Assembly: GCF_012489685.1 (NCBI RefSeq)
Contig: NC_080045.1
Location: 53,209,815-53,273,814 of the forward strand
DNA from: Lotus japonicus
Taxonomy: Eukaryota; Streptophyta; Magnoliopsida; Fabales; Fabaceae
Direction of reading: 5' to 3'
DNA: 64,000 bases
Part shown: positions 10,832-21,485 of the stretch, in pieces
Layout: every line of letters starts with the position of its first letter
Numbering within the stretch: position 1 is the first letter of the stretch
The notes under the pieces: model-generated
Told to the model about the DNA's origin: nothing
Database searches by the model: none
The model's input: the letters and a program-made list of their open reading frames with translations, nothing else
Position numbers and translations under genes: made by a program

Positions 10832-12266
10832 TCAGAACTTCTTAATGAAGTCATAAATGTGATTGCTCACATCCTCAGCTGCTTCTTGGTTGTTAAAGTG
10901 TGCTACCCCTTCCTGCACAACCACTTCCTCCAAACCTGGCACATCTTTCTTGAATCCACCATTGTGGATATACTCCTTCATCCCTGAGAAATTGTATGCT
11001 ATGTCAACATCCCCTACGATGAACTTCACTGGTACATTGGTAATGGGTACTCCAGTCCAAGGTGCTGTGAGCTCCCAATTCCTGAAAAATTATGGAAGTG
11101 ATCATCATATTAACCATTACTTTATGAGCCACAAAAATAATGTACCATGTTTGAAATAATTCTATTTCCTCATAATCAATTCTGGAATAACAAAACCATT
11201 ACTTTGTGACCGAAGCTCTAATATCAAATTAAAATTCCAAGTACCCGGTTCATCAACTGTTCTGTAAGATTCATTTTTTTTTCTTTCATTTAAGTTATAT
11301 AAAAAGACTTGCTTTTGATACATAATACATAAGAAAACAACATAAAAGAAACTTACAAGTTGAGATTTCTATAGTAGTTCAACGCTCCAGAGAAGCCTGT
11401 CTTGTTAAATTGACTAACATAATAATCAAGATCTTGCTGTGAGAGCCAAGAGGGCAAGTTCTCTGGCATATCAGGATTGAACCCAGTTCCAAACTCCCCT
11501 TTTGGAAAAATTGGGGGACCTGTTTTTCGCATTGTGAGTATGTTCTTGTGCATATATTCTGTGCCAACTTCAGCAATTTCAGCTTCCATCTTCCCTGGTT
11601 CCTAATAATCACCAGAAAACCCAAGATCATAGCATGCAGTTTAGTTGATCAGATAGGTTGATTAGGTTCAATTGATACAACAAAAATGATTGCTGAACTA
11701 CAGAATAGTAACCGTCAACACAAATTGCAAGTGTCAGATGTCTGCCACTATTATGAAAACCGTATACTAGCTAGTAGCTAGTAAATTACCTGAAATCTGC
11801 ATACATAAAAGTCATCTCCATATAAGGCACGAAAAGCATCCACGATTTTTACTTGCGAATCTGCTGATCGGACGAAGCTCCGGTAGGCGACGCTGAGGCA
11901 AACATAGGCCTTGATTTTGTCTGGTCGGAACAAACAGACATACCAGCCAATGATGGCGCCCCAATCATGGCCAACAAGGAACACTTGGTCAACGCCAAGA
12001 GAATCAATGAGAGCAACAATGTCACCAACAATGTTAAAGCAATTGTAGCTTGCCACCGAAGTGGGTGCTTCAGTGTCACCGTAGCCCCGGAGATCCGGGG
12101 CCACAGCACGGTATCCCTGAGAGCTGAGAGCCAGAATCTGGTGGCGCCAGGAGTACCAGAGCTCAGGGAAGCCGTGCAAGAACAGCACCACTGGGCCTTC
12201 TCCTTTCTCTGCAACATGCATCTTAATGCCATTTACTTGCACTGTTCTGTGCTTTATGCTCTCCAT
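10832..12266 (-). CDS. Soluble epoxide hydrolase, tandem copy 1
   Basis: An alpha/beta-hydrolase that adds water to epoxides, giving vicinal diols; plant members act on epoxy fatty acids in cutin and oxylipin metabolism. Exons (minus strand) are 11790-12266, 11357-11601 and 10832-11081, giving 323 residues in frame. Visible are the oxyanion motif HGFPELW (about 31), nucleophile GHDWGA (Asp about 101), lid tyrosines in DDFYVCRFQ (about 154) and NYYRN (about 235), the acid Asp in VGDVD (about 265) and His in EGVAHF (about 302). Positions match the potato StEH1 arrangement. There is no transit peptide. This copy differs most from the other two (SIKHRTVQV, LSSQGY), so it split off first. A TATA box lies 58-65 bp upstream of the ATG. 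Confidence 0.95.
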
Positions 12267-12323
12267 CTCTCTTATTCTATGTGCTATATACCTCCTAAGT
12301 CCAAAGTCAGGTCCTAAAGCCTA

Positions 12324-12331
12324 TATTTATA
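12324..12331 (-). promoter_or_regulatory. TATA box of epoxide hydrolase 1
   Basis: TATAAATA on the minus strand, about 58-65 bp upstream of the start codon at 12266, a usual distance for a short plant leader. Confidence 0.6.
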
Positions 12332-12641
12332 AGCTTGGAGGGTGAGGTTTTCTTCTAAGCTACATGCATGTTACGAGTGCATTAGTTCCTACAGATAATC
12401 TATCCATTTGATATTGATTGTATTTTTAATTGTATTTTTAATTGAGGGTCTGCTGGAGATAATTGAGGGTCTTGGGAAGTGTAAGTCAGCCAGTCAGACT
12501 TGAATGTGACAAGTCTTTGTCATGTACGTGAGAGAGGGGTAAAGCCATTGGCATCCAATGCAATGTGGGTTCGGAGAGAGGAATCCTCTGCTCTCTCTAG
12601 CTACTTCTAAAATTAATACCCAAGTTTGTATCTCCCTCGTG

Positions 12642-13572
12642 TTCAAAGTTTGATGCAATAGTATTTCTTTTTTGTTGTATCTCCCTCATCAGTAGACAGT
12701 AATTACATTTGACATTTGTGACTGGGTGGTGTGTTTTCGCCTGCAGGTACCTTGCATGTCCTGTGAAATTAAACAGTTTTGCTGAAGTGCTCTAGATTCC
12801 TCTCCTGCTTTTTTCTCTTTCCTTCTGTATAGTTCCATTTTCATTATGACACCCAGTACCTCCACACCTAAGTGTATGTACCAACTGCTGGCAGAGCCAT
12901 GTGCGTATTTGTCGTTTCCTTTATTAGCTGTGTAGGATCAGCATGTTGTTCTTTTTTGGGCTTTGCCTTAAGTTTGATGCAACGTTATTTCGACGTTGAA
13001 GTGTTATGTTATGTGGACCTTACTTTTAACTCAATTTTGATGCTAGAGAATGGATAATCGTTAATCATGTGATGCCTGCTTGTTTGAAATTCAAGTATTA
13101 CGTTTTCTGCTTTATCATTGAAAGATAACCAATGATATTCGAAAGTAATGTAAGTTGCAAATTCGGTAGCAAGATTGAGTCCACCCCTGAATGAACGCCG
13201 ATGGATCTCCTGTGAGTAACCATTCTCAAGGAGATCCCTCGGCGTTCCTTTAGGATTGGACCTCTGTTGGCCTCCCCAACATGTCACTGAAGTCCTACCT
13301 GGTAGTTTGAAAGTAGTTTCTTTCCGTTATACATTTGATTTATGAGAAACATATGGATATGGTGAATATTAGGCCTTACTGATGTTGATTATATTTGGGT
13401 TTCTTTGACGAAAAATAATATTTGGGTTTTTTTTGTCAACAGCCCATATCAATTTTTGAATTTTCGCTTTGCCTTTCACATCCATCTTCGGAGGTTATGT
13501 TGTTGGATCCATTTTTATTTGTTTCCGGTTTCCATCATATATTTATATACTTATATTTATATGGACCTTTCC
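12642..13572 (+). repeat. eL18 3' flank, copy B (relic of a segmental duplication)
   Basis: It begins with TTCAAAGTTTGA, the last three codons and stop of eL18, and follows copy A (8717-9385) with several insertions. The best conserved block is 13016-13175. A ~300-bp insertion (about 12680-12970) and an inverted-repeat hairpin (13179-13261) are absent from copy A. Copy B ends where a truncated LINE entered. Only the eL18 stop region is present, so no gene is encoded. Its position just upstream of epoxide hydrolase 1 indicates that the duplicated unit contained the eL18 3' flank and a hydrolase. Confidence 0.85.
13179..13261. repeat. 83-nt inverted repeat / hairpin
   Basis: Two 33-nt arms (13179-13211 and 13229-13261) pair at 28 of 33 positions around a 17-nt loop. 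The inner part, GAACGCCGA then GGATCTCCT, is nearly perfect. Its GC content is much higher than its surroundings. It is missing from the paralogous copy A, so it was inserted or arose after the duplication. It could be a tiny foldback element or a small-RNA-like hairpin; nothing here decides which. Confidence 0.75.
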
Positions 13573-13928
13573 TTGCTATGGAGCTGGGGCTCCGTCATGC
13601 TCTAGAGATAGGCTACACCGAGGTCTCGTGCTCGTCTGACTGCTCGAAGGTTATCCATGCTCTACATGAAGGGACCAAAATCACAAGCTCCTGGAATAGG
13701 GAGGAGATATGTCGCGTTCGTTCTATTATGGCAAGTATACAACATGTTACTTTGTTCCAGGTTGATCGAGCCAAGAATAACACGGCCGACAAACTAGCCC
13801 GGGAGGCTTGCCGTCAAGCTCACCCGTTCAAGTTTGGAAGCAGTCACCTTCCTTCGTTTATGATTCTTTGTTTTTAGATTCTCTTAATTAATTTTGTCGT
13901 TTTGTTACTTTTCCTCCTGTAAAAAAAA
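13573..13928 (+). mobile_element. 5'-truncated LINE (RNase H end) with 14-bp target duplication
   Basis: The insert encodes a C-terminal plant LINE RNase H (RVT_3) piece: AMELGLRHAL, then CSSDCSKVIHAL with the second acidic residue, then DRAKNNTADKLAREA with the last conserved Asp. It ends in CCTCCTGT plus A9. ATATGGACCTTTCC flanks it at 13559-13572 and 13929-13942. Length is about 356 bp, so most of the element is missing, as is typical of aborted target-primed reverse transcription. Copy A near 9365 preserves the related empty site. Confidence 0.93.
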
Positions 13929-14132
13929 ATATGGACCTTTCCGGCTTCCCATACGACACAATGTGGGGGCCTATTGATGAATTGGATTTCTTGTCATTAT
14001 TTAATGGGACCGCATTGCAAAAGAAGAAATGAAATGGAGCTGTGACGCGATGCCGACCAAAAAAGAGAAAAAAAAAATCTTAAATGCTGTCCATTTTCTT
14101 TAGGCGGTGCTTTTCCTACAATCAGAAACTTC

Positions 14133-14140
14133 TATAAAAA
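14133..14140 (+). promoter_or_regulatory. TATA box of the P450 gene
   Basis: TATAAAAA lies 69-76 bp upstream of the chosen ATG at 14209. This places transcription start near 14165, after the other in-frame upstream Met codons, and so supports the 14209 start. Confidence 0.6.
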
Positions 14141-14208
14141 TCCAAGGTAATCTCACAGCTAAATACATATCGAAAGCTTCAGCTCATAGCATAAAATCTT
14201 CCAACACC

Positions 14209-16605
14209 ATGGGTTTCGATACTCTCCTCTCACAGCCAATGGAGCCATTCACAATCTATGCCACACTGTTCTTTCTCTTTTGCCTTCTTTTCTGGTTACT
14301 GAAGAGAAGCCATGCTGACGTATCCACAAAGGCACCGCCGCCACCGGAAGCTGGGGGTGCATGGCCTTTGATCGGTCACCTCCACCTTTTAGGTGGGTCT
14401 CACGCAGCTCATGTCATCTTGGGTAACATGGCCGACAAATACGGACCGATCTTCACCTTGCGTTTAGGTGTTCATCGAACTTTGGTCGTGAGCAATTGGG
14501 AAATGGCAAAAGAGTGTTTTACTGTAAACGACAAAGTGTTTGCTTCCCGTCCCAACTCTTTAGCCTTTGAAGTTTTGGGCGTCAACAGCTCATTGTTTGG
14601 TGCCAGCCCCTATGGCCCATATTGGCGCTACATGCGCAAGATAGCCACACTGGAGGTCCTGTCCACCAAACGCATAGAAATGCTGAAGGAAGTGATGCAC
14701 TCGGAGGTGATGGCAGCGGTGAAAAAGAGCTATAATTATTGGGTAATGATGAGGGAAAGTGGTGCTACAAAAGTAGTTACTGAAATGGAAAAATGGTTTG
14801 CGGACATAACACTAAACGTTATGTTCAGAACGGTGTTAGGAAAACGGTTAACTGGGATGGGCTGTGAAGATGACGAGGAAGAGAATGAAAAAATTCGAAA
14901 AGCAGTTAGGGATTTCTTCCATCTCTTTGGGCAGTTTACTGTTTCTGATGCGGTACCGTTTTTGAGATGGTTGGATTTGGATGGATATGAGAAGAAAATG
15001 AAGAAGACAGCAAAAGAAATGGATGACTTCGCTCAGGCTTGGCTTGAGCAACACAAACGCAACAGTGGTTTAGGAGAATGGAAAAAGGGTGAACATGACT
15101 TCATGGACTTGCTTCTTGCCACCGTTGATGATGAGTGTGTACATGGTCATGATGCTGATACCATAATCAAATCCACATGCCTGGTATGTATATATATAGT
15201 ATCATGTTTTCACTTTTCTTTTGTTATACAAAAATTATTCATGTACACATGACGAACACCTTCCACCGACAATTTTTTAGCAGTTTTAACCACCACAATT
15301 TAATTGAAGAGTTTATATAATAATTTATGTTGGTTTCTGACCGCTACAAAATACTAGTGTATAATGTTCGCCAATATTTTATGAGTTTAATGGATATGTA
15401 CTGACAGTGTAAAATAGTTTTACACAGTCATCCAATCAAAACATGCCACATAGGAGAGATAATTACATTTGACTTTAATTTTAATTAAAAGAATAAGATA
15501 TTTTCTGATTTGACGGAATTCAATTGGATGTCTGTGTAAAACTATTTTACACTGTCAGTGCATATTCATTAAACTCTCATATTTTATTGTATGCAAATCA
15601 ACAATGTTTGTTATTATTTTGGAGATTGTGGAAGAAATCACGTTTCTATGAATGAGCAAGTAAGAAAAAAAGTTGAAATTTAAATTGTATCTTATAAACA
15701 AAATAATAATAGGTGGGAGTATTACTTTTTTTAACTAAATTAATTCAATGTAGAACAAAATCAATTTTGACTAATTTAATTACTAAAGGAAACTGACATT
15801 TAATTGGATTTTAGTCCTTTTACTATTGTTGATTTGTAGTTTTGGTACTCAAATAATTTTTTTAGCAAATTTAGTCCTTGATTTTTTTTAATTGTCATGA
15901 TTAAGACTTTTGCAGTTTTATTCTATTTAAAATACTAAAAAAATATAATAAATCTCCAAAAATCAACTAAAATGATGCTACTGTATTTTGCAGCAATTAA
16001 TTTTAGCTGGCACAGACACTATGACGGGAACATTGACTTGGGCTCTTTCCTTACTTCTCAACAACCGTGAAGTCCTAAATAAGGCTACACATGAGTTAGA
16101 CACACAAATTGGTAGGGAAAATGCGATAGGAGAATCAGACTTTGAGAAGTTGGAGTATCTACAAGCCATCGTCAAGGAAACATTACGCTTATACCCAACT
16201 GTACCACTTAGTGTGCCTCACGAGTCCATGGAAGATTGTATTGTGGGTGGATACCATGTGCCTGCTCACACACGTCTCTTGACTAATATTTCAAAACTTC
16301 AACAAGATCCCTCACTATATTCTGATCTATTGGAGTTTCGCCCAGAGAGATTCCTCACAACCCATAAGGACATTGATCTTAAGGGAAAACATTTTGAGCT
16401 CATCCCATTTAGTGCAGGTAGAAGAATATGTCCTGGAATCTCTTTCGCTCTTCAGCTAATGCAAATGACACTTGCTACTCTATTGCATGAATTTGAAATA
16501 GTAACTATTGATGGAGGACATGTGGATATGGTTGAAAAAACCGGGATAACTAACGTTAAAGCCTCTCCACTCCAAGTCATTCTTACACCACGTCAATCTA
16601 TCTAA
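14209..16605 (+). CDS. Cytochrome P450, CYP82-like
   Basis: A membrane-anchored haem monooxygenase of the plant A-type (CYP71 clan), resembling CYP82. Exons are 14209-15183 and 15994-16605; the product is 528 residues, normal for the family. It has an N-terminal hydrophobic anchor (about 14-33), the hinge PPPPEAGGAWPLIGHL, a C-helix WRYMRK, I-helix AGTDTM (330-335), K-helix KETLR (386-390), PERF (442) and the haem loop FSAGRRICPG (Cys about 471). The single phase-0 intron before QLILAGTDT is the usual A-type position. The start is in a good context (CACCATGGG) and lies downstream of the TATA box. It is embedded among three epoxide hydrolase genes on the opposite strand. Substrate is unknown; CYP82 members act in defence-related specialised metabolism. 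Confidence 0.95.
15383..15578. mobile_element. 196-bp MITE in the P450 intron (9-bp target duplication)
   Basis: The ends form ~54-bp inverted repeats: GAGTTTAATGGATATG and ACTGACAGTGTAAAATAG on the left, matched as reverse complement on the right with a few changes. ATATTTTAT flanks it at 15374-15382 and 15579-15587, a perfect 9-bp duplication as expected of Mutator-type elements. It has no coding capacity. One terminus of the same family is present at 35203-35256. Confidence 0.88.
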
Positions 16606-17737
16606 GTCTACTACCAAAGTTAAATGCTCTAGGTGGTTAATGTAACATCTTATGTACGGATAAATAAACATTGATGCTACTCCACATGTTGTTCTCCACA
16701 ATCCCTATGGAGATGCAATTTCTAAATAAAAAATGTGTTCTAATCTATGTCTATATCAATATCTATATCCATCCATATATCTATAATAAAGAAGAAGTTT
16801 TGACAGTTTTGAGAGTAAAACATTATTCAATAATTCAATACACATGGATGAATATTTTCCCGTTGACATATATGTAAATTTGTGAATAATTAATTTCCCA
16901 TGGACTGAAATTAATCTTGGTCGTTCATTGCTTTCAATCATCATTGTTGATGCTTTTCTTGATGATCTCATTTGTGTGGCTTTTTCACATTCCAGAATTT
17001 TCTGATTCTCATCACGGCTTTCAAACTCTTTACTCGCTTCCTCATAGCTGTTTTGTAATTTCTATATAGTCTCTGTGACTTCCCTTCTTCTCTCATTTGA
17101 AACATCCTCCGTTCAAGTCCTTTGGAATCTCTTTTATTCGACTTTCAAATTTCATATTTTACTTTCACAACATTGTCTTAATCTCTGATTTTGCGTAAAA
17201 TGTAACACTGCTTTCTTCAACCCTCTTATTTTCTTCATATTGGGTCTTTGATTATAACCCCAAGCTTACGTTTTATCCGGTGTAGGTGTGGGGAAATCGT
17301 GTGCCTACTTCTCCAATTCACCAACAAGAGTTTGGCACTAGCATGGACACCATCAAGCTACAGGTAACGGCCACCACGAAAACTTAGTATGCAGTTTAAT
17401 ATAAAAATAAACAAAACTCTTCTTAAGAATTGAGATGAAAGTCCGACCGACTTGTCTATAGTGAAACAAAATGAAAAGTCTCAAGAATAGTGGATAAGAC
17501 ACTAGTAAAGATCATTAAGATTTGAAATCAATAGACTTAAAGAAGATAATAGCTAGTATCCACAATTGTTATTTGAGTGGTGCCAATGGAAATACAATGA
17601 GAATTAACAACTGCACACACACAATCTCTGAAGAATGAGCTCAGTTTGATACCATCGATCTTGATATTTTAGGATCACTGTTTTATTTAGAGAGGGGTTC
17701 CAGAGCAAGATATGGAATGGAATCAAGATGGCTCAGA
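16606..17737. other. Intergenic DNA between P450 and epoxide hydrolase 2
   Basis: It holds the P450 3' end and, from about 17500, hydrolase-type 3' flank shared with 10430 and 21100. No gene or clear repeat is visible. Confidence 0.6.
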
Positions 17738-19300
17738 TCAGAACTTCTTAATAAATTCATAAATGTGATTGCTCACATCCTCTGCTGCTTCTTGGTTGTT
17801 GAAGTGTGCTACCCCTTCCTGCACAACCACTTCCTCCAAACTTGGCACATCTTTCTTAAACCCACCATTGTGGATATAGTCCCTCATCTCTGAGGAACCG
17901 TATGACAAGTCAACATTCCCTACAATGAACTTCACCGGCACACCGGTGATACCTACTCCAGTCCAAGGTGCTGTGAGCTCCCAATTCCTGCAAAATCATG
18001 GAATTGAATATCCTATTAACCACTACCTTATGAGCCACAAAATTAATCCACCATGATTCAGTCAGTTTTCAACTCAGCCTATGCTTTTGCATAGCCGGTC
18101 CTAAGTCCAGTTACAGCCAATGTAAAGCTTGCCGATATCTTTAAAATGAACTTGCGATCTATATAGCCGACCTAAGTTACTAAGTTAGTGCGATAAGGCA
18201 TTGATTATGGTTCAGCCAGTCTTCCTGTTATTAATGATTGAAGCTCTAATACCATATTGAATTCCAAGTCCCCATTTCATCATCTGTTTTCCTATCTCTG
18301 TTAAGAGTATTAGATTATGAATTTCGAACTACCAGGTTCTATATCTAGCAAAAAAATTGATTTTTTAAAACATGTTACCACAAAAACACTGACTTTTTAA
18401 TACATTCTCATAGGAGTTAGGAAAATAATCACAAATGTATAAAAAACACACAAAAATAAGAACTTACAAGTTGAGATTTCTGTAGTAATTCAACCCTCCA
18501 GAGAAGCCAGTCTTGTTGAATTTACTAACATAGTAATCAAGATCTTGTTGTGAGAGCCAAGATGGCAAGGTCTCTGGAGTATTGGGATTAAACCCAGTTC
18601 CATACTCTCCTTTTGGGAAAATTGGGGGACCCGATTCTCGCAATGTGAGTATGTTCTTGAACAGATATGCAGTGTCAACTTCAGCAAACTCAGCTTCCAT
18701 CTTTCCTGGTTCCTAATCAATCAAAAGCCAAAGCCCACTAGCAAATTAAGAAGGACTCATTAACTAATAGCAAAATAACCAAAATGAAGAGATTTTGAAA
18801 CTCTACTAGTAGTAAAATAAAATAACCTGAAATCTGCATATGTAAAAGTCATCTCCAAACATGGCACGAAACCCATCTAATGTTTTGACATTTGGGTTCC
18901 TTGCAAGGAAGGGTCGGAAAGTAACACCAAGGCAAACATAGGCTTTGATTCTGTCTGGTCGGAACAAGCAGACATACCATCCAAGAACAGCACCCCAATC
19001 ATGACCGACAAGGTATACTTTGTCAACTCCTAGAGAATCAATGAGAGCAATGATGTCACCGACAAGGTGAAAGCATGTATAGCTGGTCACTGAAGATGGT
19101 GCTTCGGTGTCACCGTAGCCGCGGAGATCAGGGGCCACAGCACGGTATCCCCTGGAGCTGAGAGACAGAATCTGGTGGCGCCAGGAGTACCAGAGCTCAG
19201 GGAAGCCGTGTAGGAATAAAACTACTGGGCCTTCTCCTTTCTCTGCAACATGCATCTTGATGCCATTGACTTCTACTGTTCTGTGCACTATGCTCTCCAT
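17738..19300 (-). CDS. Soluble epoxide hydrolase, tandem copy 2
   Basis: Alpha/beta-hydrolase fold epoxide hydrolase, same three-exon structure as its neighbours: 18827-19300, 18468-18712 and 17738-17987, 322 residues in frame. HGFPELW, GHDWGA, DFYICRFQ, NYYRN, VGNVD and EGVAHF carry the oxyanion hole, nucleophile, two lid tyrosines, acid and base. Exon 2 and exon 3 have the same lengths (245 and 250 nt) in all three copies. The first ~120 residues are almost identical to copy 3, pointing to a recent duplication. The lid region differs (LGVTFRPFLARNPNVK), which may shift substrate preference. It stands tail-to-tail with the P450 gene. Confidence 0.95.
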
Positions 19301-19612
19301 CTCTCTGGTTCTCTGTTAGTCTGTTTACCTTTGTGCACTGCGTTCAGGGTTGAAGAATCCAATTGAAAATTTCAGTATCTTTGACTGAGTAATGTCGAGG
19401 ATACCAAAATCATTTCATCTTATGAGTCTTTTCTCTCATTTCTTTTACTTTCTTTCCTATAATCTTATTATGGTCAATAAAGATGGCTTAGAGAGTAGAG
19501 ACACATGGAAGAAATAAGTGATAGTAAATGATACATTTAGAATAAGTTATTACACTATTGAATATTTGATTAAGTGATAAAAACAGTCAATAAGGATGTG
19601 ATGACTTGTAAT

Positions 19613-19718
19613 AGGTGAGCTAAGGGAATGAAGGGTGAAGGGTCAGGGTTCAAACCCTGGTGAAGGAACTAATTTACTAACATTACTAACAACTAACTTT
19701 TGCCTATAAAAAATTTTA
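19613..19718 (+). mobile_element. tRNA-derived SINE-like element, copy 2
   Basis: It matches the minus-strand copy at 2158-2263 over 106 bp. A B-box-like GGTTCAAACCC and a tail of CCTATAAAAAA are visible. Flanking repeats are ATGACTTGTAAT (19601-19612) and ATGAGTTGTAAT (19719-19730), 11 of 12 matching, as expected of a target duplication. Two copies of equal length with independent flanks in one window support a real family. Confidence 0.7.
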
Positions 19719-20189
19719 ATGAGTTGTAATGCGTGATGTGATTAAAAAAAATAAAATAGAAAGTAAAGTAAAAAATGAGGTATCACAAGTTAGAGGTATC
19801 AAAGCGGGTAGCATGTCCTACACTCAGGTTGCATAAAGAAGGGGTAGCTCACATGAGACGCGGGATGAAAAAGCTTGTCCGCCCCCTAGTAGTGGTCTAG
19901 CCCATAAAAAAGAGAAAAAATTAAACTTCTTCAAAAAATAGTGATTTCTGTCTTGAAAAACATATTTTAGTTTAAAAGATGTTTATATTAGCCTACTACT
20001 AAGAATTATAAAACTAAAACTCACACAATAAATCAATTTCTTATCATTTTCACTAATCAACTCACAAATAATTAATACATAGCCTGAATGGGGCAAGTGA
20101 CATGCTTTTAGATGATAATTTCTCTGAGGTGCTATTGATTTATCTTAATATTTTTAGCTTTATTTAGTAAGAATTGTGGACTCTGCTAA

Positions 20190-20345
20190 TGAGGATTAGC
20201 TCAACTAGTAGGATCAAATTGCATTGGCAGTCAAAGGTCTTTAGTTCAGTTCATGTTAGTGTTCCTTCATCAGCAAGTCATTAGTAAGTACCATTTTAAG
20301 GGCTTGTGTCATGCACTGCACTTGTAATGGGGGAACTTTTCCTCC
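20190..20345 (+). mobile_element. Possible second SINE type
   Basis: A tRNA-like head (ATTAGCTCAACTAGTAGG, A-box-like; TTAGTTCAGTTC, weak B-box) is followed by about 100 bp of non-tRNA sequence. No target duplication was found. It could equally be a chance tRNA-like stretch. Confidence 0.35.
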
Positions 20346-21485
20346 CCTGAATTTCATGTTAAAAGAAATGTTGACTCTGATGACAAGCCAAAGTATTAAG
20401 TCAATCAATTTCTAACAACATAATGCTGGACATTGACAGTTCTAATAAGCCCATTTAACTGTAAGTTGATATCCGCCTGTTGAATCTTTTCAATGCTACT
20501 GCTATCATTATGTACCCTACAGTTATGGTATTGGACATTATTTTCATATGACTTAGAAAATTGTCCAGTAATGGATCGATAATATTTGAGCTGTGGGATA
20601 AAAAACATACACATATATATAAACAAATAGTATTAAAATTTAGTGGGGGAAAATATATATAAAAAATACATGTAGTATTCAGAAAGCACTAAGACAATAT
20701 TCAAAAAATAAAATAAAAATGAAGACAACACTAGAAACTTTGTGGGGCAATTGCTCTCAAGGTTTCTAAAGCAGATCCGGCCCTGATTCTCAACCCAATG
20801 TAAATACTTTGAAAAATCCATTTTATGATCTCCATTCCTAATGTTAGTAAGAAGGAGATCTTTTGGAAGTATATACATGCTATTGAAGACGTTGCAAATT
20901 ACATTGGGGAGACCTCCCTCGATGGTGTACGAGTCCAAAAACTGGGTAAGAAAGGGTTTACAATAATGGAGATGTTAACTCTTTTGGAATTAACCAGTAA
21001 AACCATGTTAAACCATGCCCGATCGAATCATATCTTGTGCGCAGAACATACAACATAGATTAAAATAAGATATTAAGATATGATTAATTTATCCTATCCT
21101 ATTGTATCTCCTTATTATGTCTAGAGCCCTTGAGACCATTAAGATTTGAAATCAATAGAAGTAGTCACGTAATCGAGATTGATATCAGTATCCTAATTAT
21201 TAATTAATTTGCATGGTGCCAATAAAAAGGCTAAGATACAATGAGAAATGACAACTACACCCATACCATCTCTAAAGACTGAACTCAGCTTGATGCGATC
21301 AATCTGGATCTTAATTATACTAAAGGAATTCTTGAGAGAACATTATTATTAAGAAGAAAGAAAGTGAAACTGAAGCTCAGAACAAATGAGCTTTGCAACT
21401 TGAACAATAAAACACCGTCTTATTCAACTAAACTTCAGAGAGAGCGGCTCCAGAACAAGCTTAATTTGGAATCAAATGCCTCAGA

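Larger units (their letters stand above)
19301..21485. other. Intergenic DNA between hydrolases 2 and 3
   Basis: It contains two SINE-like units listed separately and, from about 21090, hydrolase 3' flank shared with the other copies. No further gene is evident; frames at 20405-21058 have no recognisable domain. Confidence 0.6.

Noticed and set aside
14107..14208. Upstream Met extension of the P450
   Set aside because: It would start before the likely transcription start (TATA at 14133) and adds residues before the expected membrane anchor.
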